Source: Glutamicibacter protophormiae
GTDB lineage: Bacteria > Actinomycetota > Actinomycetes > Actinomycetales > Micrococcaceae
NCBI RefSeq assembly: GCF_014647495.1
Contig: NZ_BMPH01000001.1
Location: 310,001-374,000 of the forward strand
Length of the DNA stretch: 64,000 bases
Direction of reading: 5' to 3'
Positions 38,053 through 49,405 of this stretch are shown piece after piece. The first letter of the stretch is position 1, and every line of letters begins with the position of its first letter. Position numbers and translations under genes: made by a program. A model generated the notes under the pieces. It had not been told where the DNA came from, searched no databases, and worked only from the letters and a program-made list of their open reading frames with translations.

Positions 38053-38160
38053 CCGGATCGCGCCGGGCCCGGCGCACACGGCCGGCGGGAGCGCGTATAT
38101 TCGATTTCAGTTATGGATTGTTTACCCGCGTCCGCTTCATGGGATGATGTCCTAGTGAAT

Positions 38161-38862
38161 ATGTCGGTTGCCAGCGTGCTCTTTGATCTGGACGGGACCC
38201 TTGTGGACCCTGCAGGCTCCATAACTTCGGGGATCCGCCATGCCCTCGTGGCCCATGGACTGACGGATCCCGGAGAGGAAAAAATCGAAGCGCTGGTCGG
38301 CCCGCCGCTGCAGGTCGGATTGCGCACCCTCGACGGGGTCACCGAGCAGAACATCGACTCGATTATCGCCGCCTACCGGGCCCGCTACGCCGAGGTCGGC
38401 ATGAGGCAGTCCAAGGTCTATCCGGGTCTGCGGACGCTGCTGGGTGCCTTGCAGGCCGCCGGCATCCACACCGCGGTGGCCACGGCCAAGCCTCTGCCGA
38501 TCGCCCGCGAACTGATCGCGGCGCAAGACCTGGACGGCAGCCTGGACGCGGTGCACGGGAACACCGGCGAGGGTGGATCCCACGGTTCGAGCAAGGCGCA
38601 CATCGTGGCCGCCGCGCTGGAGCATGCTGGTCTCGATCCCGCGCGCAGCGTGGTGGTGGGGGACCGGCACTACGACCTGGACGCGGCACGCGCGAATGGT
38701 GTCACATCCATCGGCGTGCGCTGGGGCTTTGCCCAGGGCGACGAGCTCGACGCCGCCGACTACCGCGTTGCCACCGCGGCCGAGCTGGCCCAGCTGCTGC
38801 TGGGAGAACGCGCCGCGGCCGAATTGAACTTTGAAAAACCGATGCAGGAAGGTGCACAGTAG
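38161..38862 (+). CDS. HAD-superfamily hydrolase, phosphoglycolate phosphatase-like
   Basis: The 233-residue protein has the HAD catalytic motif FDLDGTLVDP, a cap region, ATAKP (motif II) and VVGDRHYDLDAARANG (motif IV). It resembles Gph-type phosphatases acting on 2-phosphoglycolate or similar small phosphates. I chose the ATG at 38161; a GTG at 38155 is also possible. plsC starts immediately after its stop, so the two are an operon. Confidence 0.83.
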   Translation: MSVASVLFDLDGTLVDPAGSITSGIRHALVAHGLTDPGEEKIEALVGPPLQVGLRTLDGVTEQNIDSIIAAYRARYAEVGMRQSKVYPGLRTLLGALQAAGIHTAVATAKPLPIARELIAAQDLDGSLDAVHGNTGEGGSHGSSKAHIVAAALEHAGLDPARSVVVGDRHYDLDAARANGVTSIGVRWGFAQGDELDAADYRVATAAELAQLLLGERAAAELNFEKPMQEGAQ

Positions 38863-39534
38863 ATGAGCATCTACACCATGACGCGATCCTCGATCCGCGG
38901 CATCATCCACGGCATCTGCCGCGCCGAGGTCACCGGCTTGGAGAACGTGCCCAGACAGGGCGGCTTCATCGTCGCCTCCAACCACCTGTCCTTCTTCGAC
39001 TCGCTGATCATCCAGGCGCTGACGCCGCGCGATGTCGCGTTCTTCGCGAAGGCCGAGTACTTCACCACCCCCGGCGTCAAGGGCAAGCTGATGAAGTCGT
39101 TCTTCGAGTCCGTGGGCTCCATCCCGGTGCAGCGCGGCGAGCAGGCCGCCTCCGTGGCGGCCCTGGATTCGCTGGTGGAGATCATCGAGGGCGGCTCCGG
39201 CATCGGCATCTACCCCGAAGGCACCCGCTCGCGCGACGGCAAGCTGTACCGCGGCCGCACCGGCGTGGGCTGGCTGGCGCTGACCACCGGCGTGCCGGTG
39301 GTCCCGGTCGGGCTGATCGGCACCGAGAAGCTGCAGCCGGCCGGAACCAAGGGCTTCCGCCCGGCCAAGTTCCACATCCACTACGGGCAGCCGCTGTACT
39401 TCGACAAGCTCGGACGCAAGCACCCGCTGCCGCAGCGCCGGCTGGCGACCGACCGGATCGTCGACGCGATCGCCGAGCTCTCCGGGCAGGAGCGCGTGGA
39501 CTCCTACAACCAGCTGCCGCCGGACGCGAAGTAA
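38863..39534 (+). CDS. plsC: 1-acyl-sn-glycerol-3-phosphate acyltransferase
   Basis: The 223-residue protein has the PlsC acyltransferase motifs NHLSFFD (HxxxxD) and PEGTRSRDG. It would acylate lysophosphatidic acid in phospholipid synthesis at the membrane. It begins directly after the HAD gene stop and is followed after 3 bases by uvrC, making one transcription unit. Confidence 0.9.
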   Translation: MSIYTMTRSSIRGIIHGICRAEVTGLENVPRQGGFIVASNHLSFFDSLIIQALTPRDVAFFAKAEYFTTPGVKGKLMKSFFESVGSIPVQRGEQAASVAALDSLVEIIEGGSGIGIYPEGTRSRDGKLYRGRTGVGWLALTTGVPVVPVGLIGTEKLQPAGTKGFRPAKFHIHYGQPLYFDKLGRKHPLPQRRLATDRIVDAIAELSGQERVDSYNQLPPDAK

Positions 39535-39537
39535 GCC

Positions 39538-41475
39538 ATGGCCGATCCCGCCAGCTATCGCCCGAAAACCTCGGACATCCCCACCCGGCCCGGCGTCTAC
39601 CGCTTCCGCGACGAGCACGGCCGGGTCGTCTACGTGGGCAAGGCCAAGGTGCTGCGCAGCCGGCTGCTGTCCTATTTCGCCAAGCCCGAGCGGCTCACCC
39701 CCAAGACCCGCGCGATGGTGTTCACCGCCGCGAGCGTCGAATGGACGGTGGTCGGGTCGGAGCTCGAAGCCCTGCAGCTGGAGTACACCTGGATCAAGGA
39801 GTACAACCCGCGCTTCAACATCGTCTTCCGCGACGACAAGACCTACCCCTACCTGGCCGTGACCATGGACGAGAAGTACCCGCGCGCCCTGGTCATGCGC
39901 GGAGACAAGCGCAAGGGCGTGAAGTACTTCGGCCCGTTCTACCCGGCCAAGGCCATCCGTGAAACCCTTGACACGCTGCTGCGCGTGTTCCCGGTGCGCA
40001 GCTGCGCCCCCGGGGTGTTCAAGCGTGCGCAGGCCTCGGGCCGGCCCTGCCTGCTGGGCTACATCGACAAGTGCGCGGCCCCCTGCGTGGGGCGGATCAG
40101 CGAGGAGGACCACCGGGCGCTGGCCGAGGACCTGTGCACCTTCATGGGCGGGGAAGCCACCCGCTTCACCAAGGCGCTGACCGTGAAGATGCAGGAGGCG
40201 GTCGCCCAGCTCGAATACGAGCAGGCCGCCCGCTACCGCGACGACATCGCGGCGCTGAACAAGGTCTTCGAACGCAACGCCGTGGTGCTGGCGGACAACA
40301 CCGACGCGGACATCTTCGGCATCCACGGCGACGAGCTGGAAGCCGCGGTGCAGGTGTTCCACGTGCGCGACGGACGCATCCGCTCCCAGCGCGGCTGGGT
40401 CGTGGAGAAGGTCGCCGACACCACCGAGGGCGAATTCGTCGAGCAGCTGCTCACCCAGGTCTACGCCGACCACGCCGACCGCATCCCGCGCGAGATCCTG
40501 GTCCCGCACCTGCCCGAGGACGCCGAGGAGGTCTCCACCTGGCTTTCGGAGCTGCGCGGTTCCCGGGTCTCGCTGCGCGTGGCCCAGCGCGGGGACAAGG
40601 CCGCGCTGGCCGGCACCGTGGTGGAAAACGCCGAGCAGGCGCTGCGCCTGCACAAGTCCAAGCGCGCAGGGGACATCACCACTCGTTCGCTGGCCATGCA
40701 GGAGCTGCAGGACGCGCTGGGTGCCGAGCAGGCGCTGCTGCGCATCGAGTGCTACGACGCCTCGCACACCCAGGGCACCAACGTGGTCGCCTCGATGGTG
40801 GTCTTCGAGGACGGCCTGCCCAAGAAGAGCGAATACCGCAAGTTCTCCATCACCGGGGAGGCCGCGCGCGACGATACCGCCAGCATGTACGACGTGATCC
40901 ACCGCCGCTTCAGCCGCTACCTGAAGGAGAAGGTGGACCCGCTGGTGCTTGCCGGCGGCGAGGTCGAACCCGGCGCCGCCGAGGTGAAGAAGTTCGCCTA
41001 CCCGCCCTCGCTGGTGATCGTCGACGGCGGCCCGCCGCAGGTCGCCGCCGCCCAGAAGGCCCTGGACGACCTGGGCATCGACGACATCCCCGTGGTGGGA
41101 CTGGCCAAGCGCCTGGAGGAGCTGTGGCTCCCGGACGACCCGTTCCCGCTGATCCTGCCGCGCGCCTCCGCCGCACTGTACCTGGTGCAGCGGCTGCGCG
41201 ACGAGGCGCACCGCTTCGCGATCACCTTCCACCGGGCCAAGCGCGGCAAGTCGATGCTCGAATCCGAGCTGGACGCCATACCGGGGCTGGGCAAGGCCAA
41301 GCAGGATGCGCTGCGCAAGCACTTCGGGTCCATGAAGAAGATCCGCGCCGCCAGCGTGGAAGAGCTGCTCGAAGTGCCGGGCGTCGGCCCGAAGCTGGCG
41401 CAGACCATCAGGGATTCGCTTCAAGGCACGTCACCGGGCGCGGTAAACATGACTACCGGAGAAATTCTGGACTAG
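39538..41475 (+). CDS. uvrC: Excinuclease ABC subunit C
   Basis: UvrC (645 residues) makes the two incisions of nucleotide excision repair. It has the N-terminal GIY-YIG domain (PGVYRFRDEHGRVVYVGKA), a central UVR motif (VAQLEYEQAARYRD), the RNase H-like nuclease domain (IECYDASHTQGTN) and C-terminal tandem helix-hairpin-helix motifs (LDAIPGLGKAKQ, LLEVPGVGPKLA). It lies in an operon-like run with rapZ, yvcK and whiA, as in many actinobacteria. Confidence 0.97.
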   Translation: MADPASYRPKTSDIPTRPGVYRFRDEHGRVVYVGKAKVLRSRLLSYFAKPERLTPKTRAMVFTAASVEWTVVGSELEALQLEYTWIKEYNPRFNIVFRDDKTYPYLAVTMDEKYPRALVMRGDKRKGVKYFGPFYPAKAIRETLDTLLRVFPVRSCAPGVFKRAQASGRPCLLGYIDKCAAPCVGRISEEDHRALAEDLCTFMGGEATRFTKALTVKMQEAVAQLEYEQAARYRDDIAALNKVFERNAVVLADNTDADIFGIHGDELEAAVQVFHVRDGRIRSQRGWVVEKVADTTEGEFVEQLLTQVYADHADRIPREILVPHLPEDAEEVSTWLSELRGSRVSLRVAQRGDKAALAGTVVENAEQALRLHKSKRAGDITTRSLAMQELQDALGAEQALLRIECYDASHTQGTNVVASMVVFEDGLPKKSEYRKFSITGEAARDDTASMYDVIHRRFSRYLKEKVDPLVLAGGEVEPGAAEVKKFAYPPSLVIVDGGPPQVAAAQKALDDLGIDDIPVVGLAKRLEELWLPDDPFPLILPRASAALYLVQRLRDEAHRFAITFHRAKRGKSMLESELDAIPGLGKAKQDALRKHFGSMKKIRAASVEELLEVPGVGPKLAQTIRDSLQGTSPGAVNMTTGEILD

Positions 41476-41484
41476 CCTTGAAGC

Positions 41485-42378
41485 ATGAGCGCTGAGTATG
41501 AATCCGTAAAGCCCCCGGAGTCCGAGCTGGTGATCGTGACCGGCATGTCGGGCGCCGGTCGCACGACCGTCGCCCATGCCCTGGAAGACCAGGACTGGTA
41601 TGTGGTGGAGAACCTGCCGCCTGCCATGCTGGGGCCGTTGACCGAGCTGATGAGCCGTTCCCAGGGCTCCATCCCGAAGATGGCCGTGGTGATGGACGTG
41701 CGCTCCAAGGACATGTTCCCGGAGATCCGCGACGCGCTGGCCAACCTGACCTCCAGCGGCGTGAAATACCGCCTGGTGTACCTCGATGCCAGCGACGAGG
41801 TGCTGGTGCGCCGCTTCGAGCAGGGCCGGCGCCCGCATCCGCTGCAGGGCGACGGGCGCATCGTCGACGGCATCCAGCGCGAACGCGAAATCACCCGCGA
41901 GCTGCGCGAAGCCGCGGAGATCATCCTGGACTCCTCGACCATGTCGGTGCACGACCTGGCCCGCTCGGTCAACGAGCTGTTCAGCGAGTCCGGCCCGATC
42001 ATCCTGCGCATCAACGTGATGAGCTTCGGCTTCAAGTACGGCCTGCCCACCGACGCCAACTACGTGGCGGACGTGCGCTTCATCCCAAACCCGCACTGGG
42101 TGCCGGAGCTGCGCCCGCAAACCGGCCGCGACAAGGAAGTCTCCGACTACGTGCTGTCGCAGACCGGAACGGCGGAGTTCATCGAGAACTACCTCAAGGC
42201 GCTGGAACCCGTGTTCGAGGGCTACCGCCGCGAGAACAAGCACTACGCGACGATCGCCGTGGGCTGCACCGGCGGCAAGCACCGCTCGGTGGCCACCAGC
42301 ATCGAGCTGGGCCGCCGGCTGGCCCAGCTGCCCAACGTCCGCGTCAACGTCAGCCACCGAGACCTGGGACGCGAGTAG
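41485..42378 (+). CDS. rapZ: RNase adapter / nucleotide-binding protein RapZ
   Basis: The 297-residue protein has the P-loop [16 protein letters not shown] and the C-terminal RapZ domain [10 protein letters not shown]. The Walker Lys is replaced by Arg (GAGRTT), a change common in actinobacterial members. RapZ binds nucleotides and in E. coli regulates amino-sugar synthesis. TAGCCT (41473-41478) stands 6 bases before the ATG, so it probably also has its own leaderless transcript in addition to read-through from uvrC. Confidence 0.93.
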   Translation: MSAEYESVKPPESELVIVTGMSGAGRTTVAHALEDQDWYVVENLPPAMLGPLTELMSRSQGSIPKMAVVMDVRSKDMFPEIRDALANLTSSGVKYRLVYLDASDEVLVRRFEQGRRPHPLQGDGRIVDGIQREREITRELREAAEIILDSSTMSVHDLARSVNELFSESGPIILRINVMSFGFKYGLPTDANYVADVRFIPNPHWVPELRPQTGRDKEVSDYVLSQTGTAEFIENYLKALEPVFEGYRRENKHYATIAVGCTGGKHRSVATSIELGRRLAQLPNVRVNVSHRDLGRE

Positions 42379-42383
42379 GGGTT

Positions 42384-43409
42384 ATGGCATTCGCTACCGG
42401 CCCCATACCGATCCAGGGCCTGAACCGCAGCGACGACTACCGCAACCCGTCGGTGGTCGCCCTGGGCGGCGGCCACGGGCTCTCCGCGTCGTTGTCCGCG
42501 CTGCGCCGGCTGTCCACCGACCTGACCGCGGTGGTCACCGTCGCGGACGACGGTGGCAGCTCCGGACGCCTGCGCAACTCCTTCGACGTGCTGCCTCCGG
42601 GGGACCTGCGCATGGCGCTGGCCGCCCTGTGCGATGACAATGACTGGGGACGCACCTGGCGCGATGTCATGCAGCACCGCTTCGAGTCGCTGGAGAACGC
42701 GGAGGAGCCGCTCAACGGCCACGCCGTGGGCAACCTGCTGATCCTGGCGCTCTGGGAGCTGCTGGAGAGCCCGGTGGCCGGACTGCGCTGGGCCGGCGCG
42801 CTGCTCGGCGCCCGCGGCCAGGTGCTGCCCATGAGCACGGTTCCGCTGTCCATCCACGGGGAGGTGCTGGAAGCCGACCCGGCCACCGATACGCTGGTGC
42901 GCCGCCGCATCGAAGGCCAGGCGAAGATCGCCAAGGCGGGGCATGGGGGATTGGTCACCAACGTGAGCCTTGATCCGCCCGACGCGCCGGCCTGCGCCGA
43001 AGCCCTGGAGGCCATCGAGCTGGCCGACTGGGTGGTCCTGGGCCCCGGCTCCTGGTACACCTCGGTGCTGCCGCACCTGCTGCTTCCCGACATGCGCCAA
43101 GCCATTGCCAGCACCACGGCCAAGCGGCTGCTGACCATGAATCTGGATCTGGAAACCGCAGAAACTTCCGGCCTGGACGCCGCGGCGCATCTGGAAGTGC
43201 TCAGCCGCTACGCGCCCGAGGTGAAATTCGACGCCATTCTGGCCGACGAGTCGCTGGTGAACAACAAGGAACGATTTGAGCTGGCAGCGCAAAAACTCGG
43301 TGCCCGGACCTTTTTTAGTAGAGTAGGGGTATCTGACGGTCGTGCGGTGCACGACCCGTTGCGTCTAGCGGCGGCCTATCACGAGGTGTTTACCGCAATC
43401 GGGTCCTAG
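42384..43409 (+). CDS. yvcK: YvcK / CofD-like gluconeogenesis factor
   Basis: The 341-residue protein has ALGGGHGLSASLSAL at the N-terminus, VTVADDGGSSGRLR, and LPPGDLRMALAAL, all signatures of the YvcK/CofD-like group. YvcK binds UDP-sugars and is needed for growth on gluconeogenic carbon sources in B. subtilis. It is encoded between rapZ and whiA, its conserved position. Confidence 0.93.
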   Translation: MAFATGPIPIQGLNRSDDYRNPSVVALGGGHGLSASLSALRRLSTDLTAVVTVADDGGSSGRLRNSFDVLPPGDLRMALAALCDDNDWGRTWRDVMQHRFESLENAEEPLNGHAVGNLLILALWELLESPVAGLRWAGALLGARGQVLPMSTVPLSIHGEVLEADPATDTLVRRRIEGQAKIAKAGHGGLVTNVSLDPPDAPACAEALEAIELADWVVLGPGSWYTSVLPHLLLPDMRQAIASTTAKRLLTMNLDLETAETSGLDAAAHLEVLSRYAPEVKFDAILADESLVNNKERFELAAQKLGARTFFSRVGVSDGRAVHDPLRLAAAYHEVFTAIGS

Positions 43410-43437
43410 AAAGGATCCATGTAAGGGAGTTTGATTC

Positions 43438-44418
43438 ATGGCATTGACGGCTTCCGTCAAAGACGAGCTGTCGCGGGTGGAAATTCGCAAGCCTTCGGTC
43501 CGCAAGGCCGAAGTCTCTACCATGCTGCGCTTCAGCGGAGGATTGCATATCGTCTCCGGGCGAATTGTCATCGAAGCTGAAGTGGACCTGGCTGCGACCG
43601 CCCGCCGCTTGAAGATTGCCATTGGCGAGCTGTACGGCCACGATGCCGAGATCGTCATGGTGTCGGGATCGGGGATCCGCAAGGGCAGCCGGTACATCGT
43701 TCGCGTCTCCAAGGACGGCGAGGTTCTGGCCCGCCAGACCGGCTTGCTCGACCAGCGCGGCCGCCCGGTGCGCGGGCTGCCGTCGGTGATCGTCAACGGT
43801 TCGACCGCCGACGCCGAGGCCGTCTGGCGCGGGGCGTTCCTGTCCCACGGTTCGCTGACCGAACCAGGACGCAGCTCCGCTTTGGAAATCACCTGCCCCG
43901 GCCCCGAAGCAGCGCTGGCCCTGGTGGGCGCGGCCCGCCGCCTGGGACTGACCGTCAAGGCCCGCGAGGTGCGCGGCGTGGACCGCGTGGTGATCCGCGA
44001 CGGCGACGCCATTGCGCAGCTGCTGACCCGCATGGGCGCTCACGACGCGCTGATGGTCTGGGAAGAGCGCCGGATGCGCAAGGAAGTGCGCGCCACGGCC
44101 AACCGCCTGGCGAACTTCGACGACGCCAACCTGCGCCGCAGCGCGCAGGCCGCGGTGGCCGCCGGTGCGCGCGTTGAGCGCGCCATCGAGATTCTGGGTG
44201 ACGAGGTGCCCGAGCACCTGCGTTACGCCGGACTGCTTCGCCTGGAGCACAAGCAGGCGTCGCTGGATGAGCTCGGCCGCATGGCTGAACCACCCATGAC
44301 CAAGGACGCGATTGCCGGCCGGATCCGCCGCCTCTTGGCGATGGCCGATAAAAAAGCCAGTGATCTGGGAATACCCGGCACCGAGTCCAGCGTTCCAGTA
44401 GACGAACTGGAACAGTAA
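43438..44418 (+). CDS. whiA: Sporulation/cell-division regulator WhiA
   Basis: The 326-residue protein has the homing-endonuclease-like N-terminal domain ([16 protein letters not shown]) and the C-terminal helix-turn-helix ([28 protein letters not shown]). WhiA is a DNA-binding regulator conserved in Gram-positive bacteria and linked to cell division. AAGGGAG precedes the ATG. Confidence 0.95.
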   Translation: MALTASVKDELSRVEIRKPSVRKAEVSTMLRFSGGLHIVSGRIVIEAEVDLAATARRLKIAIGELYGHDAEIVMVSGSGIRKGSRYIVRVSKDGEVLARQTGLLDQRGRPVRGLPSVIVNGSTADAEAVWRGAFLSHGSLTEPGRSSALEITCPGPEAALALVGAARRLGLTVKAREVRGVDRVVIRDGDAIAQLLTRMGAHDALMVWEERRMRKEVRATANRLANFDDANLRRSAQAAVAAGARVERAIEILGDEVPEHLRYAGLLRLEHKQASLDELGRMAEPPMTKDAIAGRIRRLLAMADKKASDLGIPGTESSVPVDELEQ

Positions 44419-44422
44419 AGTG

Positions 44423-44449
44423 TCCCCGCGGTAATCCTTTCCGCGGAGA
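44423..44449 (+). other. Hairpin between whiA and sodA
   Basis: TCCCCGCGG (44423-44431) pairs with CCGCGGAGA (44441-44449) with one mismatch and a 9-base loop. There is no T-run, so termination is uncertain. Confidence 0.35.
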
Positions 44450-44479
44450 TTCATCCAATTGAACAGATTGAGGAGAATC

Positions 44480-45109
44480 ATGGCTGTCTATTCGCTGCCA
44501 GAACTGCAGTACGACTACGCTGCCCTTGAGCCGAACATCTCGGCTCGCATCATGGAGCTGCACCACTCGAAGCACCACGCAACCTACGTTGCCGGTGCCA
44601 ACTCGGCACTGGAGCAGCTGGCTGAGGCTCGCGAAAAGGGCGAGTTCGGCAACATCCCGAAGCTCTCCAAGGATCTGGCCTTCCACCTCGGCGGCCACAC
44701 CAACCACTCGATCTTCTGGAACAACCTGTCCCCAGAAGGCGGCGACAAGCCTGAGGGCGAGCTGGCTGCGGCGATCGACGACTTCTTCGGCTCCTTCGAT
44801 GCATTCCGCGGTCACTTCACCGCATCGGCCATGAGCCTGCAGGGCTCCGGCTGGGCAGTCCTGGCATACGATGCAATCGGCGGCCAGCTGGTCATCGAGC
44901 AGCTCTACGATCAGCAGGGCAACGTCCCAGTGGCAACCATCCCGCTGCTGATGCTGGACATGTGGGAGCACGCCTTCTACCTGGACTACGTCAACGTCAA
45001 GGCCGACTACGTCAAGGCCTTCTGGAACATCGTGAACTGGGCCGACGTCCAGGCTCGCTTCGAGGCTGCCCGCAACGGCGCCGCTGCGCTGATCGTTCCA
45101 GGCAAGTAA
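44480..45109 (+). CDS. sodA: Superoxide dismutase (Mn/Fe type)
   Basis: The 209-residue enzyme converts superoxide to oxygen and peroxide. Metal ligands are visible: HHSKHH (His26 region), HTNHSIFW (His81) and the C-terminal [11 protein letters not shown] (Asp and His). The residues around them are the Mn/Fe-SOD pattern. AGGAG at 44471 lies a few bases before the ATG at 44480. Codon choice (CCA, GCA) suggests high expression. Its place between whiA and gap is conserved in Arthrobacter relatives. Confidence 0.95.
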   Translation: MAVYSLPELQYDYAALEPNISARIMELHHSKHHATYVAGANSALEQLAEAREKGEFGNIPKLSKDLAFHLGGHTNHSIFWNNLSPEGGDKPEGELAAAIDDFFGSFDAFRGHFTASAMSLQGSGWAVLAYDAIGGQLVIEQLYDQQGNVPVATIPLLMLDMWEHAFYLDYVNVKADYVKAFWNIVNWADVQARFEAARNGAAALIVPGK

Positions 45110-45150
45110 ACTGACTTATTCGGTAAGTTAGCTCACATTCTTCGCTGAAA

Positions 45151-45200
45151 TAGCGTAGGATGTTCAAGTGTGTGGTGGATCCCGGCAGCAGCCGGGATCC
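45151..45200 (+). promoter_or_regulatory. Promoter and leader hairpin of gap
   Basis: TAGGAT (45156-45161) is a -10 candidate and a perfect 10-bp stem-loop (GGATCCCGGC at 45177-45186, loop AGCA, 45191-45200) lies just downstream, so it would fold in the 5' leader of gap. It has no T-run, so it is unlikely to be a simple terminator. The leader is about 130 nucleotides long. Confidence 0.5.
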
Positions 45201-45250
45201 GCATGCACGGCACAACGGAGTGTCCTCTTTAAAGTAGGCCACTTCCGTAA

Positions 45251-46303
<1,053 letters not shown>

Positions 46304-46319
46304 TCGATAACCTAGAGAC

Positions 46320-47549
46320 ATGACTTCACACACTCTCGACGATTTGCTCGCTGACAACGGTGTCCGCGGACGCTACGTACTGGTCCGCAGCGACCTGAAC
46401 GTACCGCTCGACGGAGCCACCGTGACCGATGACGGCCGTGTACGCGCTTCGCTGCCGGTCATTTCCAAGCTGGCCGATGCCGGCGCCAAGGTCATCGTGA
46501 TGGCCCACCTGGGCCGTCCGAAGGGCCAGTTCGACCCGAAGTACTCCATCGCCCCGGCAGCCAACCGCCTGGACGAACTGGCCGACTTCGACGTCACCGT
46601 GGCATCCGACGTCGTGGGCCCCTCGGCCCGCGAAGCGGCCGCCGGCCTGGCCGAAGGTTCGGTCCTGGTCCTGGAAAACGTCCGCTTCGACGCCCGCGAG
46701 ACCTCCAAGGTCGACGCGGAGCGTGTCGAGCTGTCCAAGGAACTGGCCTCGCTGACCGGCGAAAACGGAGCCTACGTCAACGACGCCTTCGGTGCAGTGC
46801 ACCGCAAGCACGCTTCGGTGTACGACATCGCCGCGCTGCTGCCGAGCTACCAGGGTGACCTGGTCGCCACCGAGGTCCAGGTCCTCAAGACCCTGACCGA
46901 AGCACCCAAGCGCCCCTACGTGGTCGTGCTGGGCGGTTCGAAGGTCTCGGACAAGCTGGCGGTCATCGACAACCTGATCGGCAAGGCCGACCAGCTGCTC
47001 ATCGGCGGCGGCATGGCGTTCACCTTCCTCAAGGCCCAGGGCCACAACATCGGCGGCTCGCTGCTTGAGGAAGACCAGATCGCCGTGTGCCAGGAGTACC
47101 TGCAGCGCGCCGAGAAGCTCGTCTGCGACATCATCCTCCCCGTAGACGTCGTGGTAGCCGACAAGTTCGGCGCCGACGCGGCCTACGAGGTGCTGGATGC
47201 GGACAAGATCGAGGAAGCAAGCTTCGGCTCCAACGGCCTGGGCCTGGACATCGGTCCGAAGTCCGCGGAGAAGTTCGCCAGCTACATCACCGGCGCCAAT
47301 ACCGTGTTCTGGAACGGCCCGATGGGTGTCTTCGAGATCCCTGCCTTCGCCGAGGGTACCCGTACCGTCGCGCAGGCACTGGCCGGTTCGGAGGCGTTCA
47401 GCGTGGTAGGCGGCGGCGACTCGGCCGCGGCCGTGCGCGCGCTGGGCTTCTCCGAGGACGACTTCGGACACATCTCCACCGGCGGCGGCGCCTCCCTGGA
47501 GTACCTTGAAGGCAAGACCCTCCCGGGTGTTGCCGCACTGGAAGGCTAA
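46320..47549 (+). CDS. pgk: Phosphoglycerate kinase
   Basis: The 409-residue enzyme transfers phosphate from 1,3-bisphosphoglycerate to ADP. Signatures are [13 protein letters not shown] at the N-terminus, [24 protein letters not shown], and GGGDSAAAV near the C-terminus. TAACCT (46308-46313) stands 6 bases before the ATG, implying an additional leaderless transcript besides the gap message. Confidence 0.97.
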   Translation: MTSHTLDDLLADNGVRGRYVLVRSDLNVPLDGATVTDDGRVRASLPVISKLADAGAKVIVMAHLGRPKGQFDPKYSIAPAANRLDELADFDVTVASDVVGPSAREAAAGLAEGSVLVLENVRFDARETSKVDAERVELSKELASLTGENGAYVNDAFGAVHRKHASVYDIAALLPSYQGDLVATEVQVLKTLTEAPKRPYVVVLGGSKVSDKLAVIDNLIGKADQLLIGGGMAFTFLKAQGHNIGGSLLEEDQIAVCQEYLQRAEKLVCDIILPVDVVVADKFGADAAYEVLDADKIEEASFGSNGLGLDIGPKSAEKFASYITGANTVFWNGPMGVFEIPAFAEGTRTVAQALAGSEAFSVVGGGDSAAAVRALGFSEDDFGHISTGGGASLEYLEGKTLPGVAALEG

Positions 47550-47552
47550 TTT

Positions 47553-48368
47553 ATGACCATTTCGCAAAACGGCGCCTTTGTGCGCCAGCCGCTGATCGCC
47601 GGCAACTGGAAGATGAACATGGACCACGTCCAGGGCATCACCCTGGTGCAGAAGCTGGCGTGGACGCTGAAGGACCACCAGCACGATTACGATCGCGCCG
47701 AGGTGGCGGTTTTCCCGCCCTTCACTGACATCCGCGGCGTGCAGACCCTGACCCTGGGTGACAAGCTGGACGTCGTGTACGGCGCCCAGGACCTGTCCGC
47801 CCAGGATTCGGGGGCCTATACCGGTGAGATCTCCGGCCAGTTCCTGAAGAAGCTCGGCTGCAGCTATGTGCTGGTGGGCCACTCCGAGCGCCGCGAATAC
47901 CACAACGAAACCAACGAGGTCATCGCCTCGAAGCTTGCGGCGGCCTACCGCCATGAGCTGACCCCGGTGTTGTGCGTGGGAGAGGGCTTGGAAGTCCGCA
48001 AGGCTGGCGAGCAGGTGGCCTTCACGCTGACGCAGCTGAATGAGTCCCTGGCGGGAGTGAGCGCTGAACAGGCCGAAAACCTGGTCATTGCCTACGAACC
48101 GGTCTGGGCCATCGGCACCGGCGAGGTCGCGGGACCGGCCGACGCGCAGGAACTGTGCGCAGCGATCCGCGGGGCACTGGCCGAGCGCTTCGGCGAGGAC
48201 ATCGCCGAGAAGACCCGGTTGCTCTACGGCGGCAGCGTCAAGGCCTCGAATGCGGCGGCAATCATGCGTGAACGCGATGTCGACGGCGTGTTGGTTGGCG
48301 GAGCCAGCCTCGACGCCGAAGAATTTGCTAATATTGTACGGTTCGAGCATCATCTCGTTACCGACTGA
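47553..48368 (+). CDS. tpiA: Triosephosphate isomerase
   Basis: The 271-residue enzyme interconverts dihydroxyacetone phosphate and glyceraldehyde-3-phosphate. GNWKMNMDH holds the catalytic Lys, [10 protein letters not shown] the catalytic His, [11 protein letters not shown] the catalytic Glu, and YGGSVKASN the phosphate-binding loop. It starts 3 bases after pgk. Confidence 0.97.
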   Translation: MTISQNGAFVRQPLIAGNWKMNMDHVQGITLVQKLAWTLKDHQHDYDRAEVAVFPPFTDIRGVQTLTLGDKLDVVYGAQDLSAQDSGAYTGEISGQFLKKLGCSYVLVGHSERREYHNETNEVIASKLAAAYRHELTPVLCVGEGLEVRKAGEQVAFTLTQLNESLAGVSAEQAENLVIAYEPVWAIGTGEVAGPADAQELCAAIRGALAERFGEDIAEKTRLLYGGSVKASNAAAIMRERDVDGVLVGGASLDAEEFANIVRFEHHLVTD

Positions 48369-48390
48369 ATCTAACTAAGGAACCGTCGTC

Positions 48391-48642
48391 TTGGATATTA
48401 TCAAGATCATTTTGCAGGTACTGCTGGGCATTACCAGTGTCTTGCTTACCCTCCTGATTCTCCTGCACAAGGGGAAGGGTGGCGGTATGTCCGACATGTT
48501 CGGCGGCGGCATGACCAGCTCGATGGGGTCTTCGGGGGTCGCTGAGCGAAACCTGAACCGCATCACCATCGTCCTTGGCCTGATCTGGGGTGCAGTCATT
48601 ATCGGCTTGGCCCTGGTGATGAGATTCAATATCGAGGCCTAG
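48391..48642 (+). CDS. secG: Preprotein translocase subunit SecG
   Basis: The 83-residue protein has two hydrophobic helices flanking the glycine-rich loop GKGGGMSDMFGGGM, as in SecG, a component of the SecYEG channel. It uses a TTG start with AAGGAA about 9 bases upstream. It follows tpiA as in other Micrococcaceae. Confidence 0.92.
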   Translation: MDIIKIILQVLLGITSVLLTLLILLHKGKGGGMSDMFGGGMTSSMGSSGVAERNLNRITIVLGLIWGAVIIGLALVMRFNIEA

Positions 48643-48737
48643 GACTCCTAGCGCCAGACGTGCAAACGGTGGGCATCATCCGCAGACTTGTGGAAGGTGC
48701 CCATCGGCCTTTAACACCACCAACCTCGGGGGACATC

Positions 48738-49025
48738 ATGTACTGCACACCAAACTGCGAGGCAACGCAGGCAGGTTCGCGGAGTTTCGGTTGGATGGCC
48801 TGCACCGGCACCGCCGCGCTGACGCTCGGCATCGCGTTCGCCATGCTGTTCGTCGACGGCGGGACACCGGCCTCCGGCACCGCGTACGCCGCGGCGGACC
48901 GGTCGCAGGCCCAGGCGCTGGGCCAGCTGCTGGCAAATTCGGCTTCCGCCCTGCTGGTTTTCGGCGGAATGGCGATGATCCTGGGCGCCTGGATTCTCGG
49001 GCGCAGGAGCCCGCGCGAGTCCTAG
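48738..49025 (+). CDS. Small membrane protein, two helices
   Basis: This 95-residue protein has hydrophobic segments around residues 18-38 and 65-88 and two N-terminal cysteines (MYCTPNC). Family unknown. GGGGGA lies 5 bases before the ATG at 48738. The frame is open upstream but without Shine-Dalgarno support. It precedes the SdpI gene by 8 bases, so the two form an operon. Confidence 0.6.
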   Translation: MYCTPNCEATQAGSRSFGWMACTGTAALTLGIAFAMLFVDGGTPASGTAYAAADRSQAQALGQLLANSASALLVFGGMAMILGAWILGRRSPRES

Positions 49026-49033
49026 GGAGCCCC

Positions 49034-49405
49034 ATGGAGCTAGTCAGCGTGCTCCCGTTCATGTTCGGGCTGCTCATCATGGCGTCGGCTGCGGCGGTGC
49101 TTGCACCGGCGATGGCCGACGGACGGCTGCCCCGAAACGGGGCGATTGGCCTGAGGACGCGGCAAACGATGAGCAGCGATGTCGCCTGGTACCGCGGCCA
49201 CGTGGCCGCCGCGCCCTGGCTGAAGGCCGCCGGCAGGATCGGCTGGGTCGTGTTGCCGGCGGCGGCAGCCCTGTGCATGTTTCAACTGGCCGGGTGGGCC
49301 TTTGCCCTCACCGCGGTCGGCTATGCGGCCTTCATCTGCCTGATCCTGGTCTCGACACGCAGGGCCAACGCCGCCAGCCGTGTAGCCGGCGGCCCGGCCC
49401 GCTAG
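49034..49405 (+). CDS. SdpI family membrane protein
   Basis: The 123-residue protein has the SdpI-type pattern GLRTRQTMSSDVAWYRGH between two groups of helices. In B. subtilis SdpI gives immunity to a killing peptide; most members have unknown roles. AGGGAG precedes the ATG at 49034. It converges with the D-amino-acid oxidase gene, overlapping its end by 4 bases. Confidence 0.7.
   Translation: MELVSVLPFMFGLLIMASAAAVLAPAMADGRLPRNGAIGLRTRQTMSSDVAWYRGHVAAAPWLKAAGRIGWVVLPAAAALCMFQLAGWAFALTAVGYAAFICLILVSTRRANAASRVAGGPAR

Noticed and set aside
38060-38075. 16-bp palindrome GCGCCGGGCCCGGCGC after uvrA
   Set aside because: It has no loop and no T-run; such short GC palindromes are expected by chance at this GC content.
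38152-41424. A 1090-codon open frame on the minus strand
   Set aside because: Shadow of the HAD phosphatase, plsC and uvrC.
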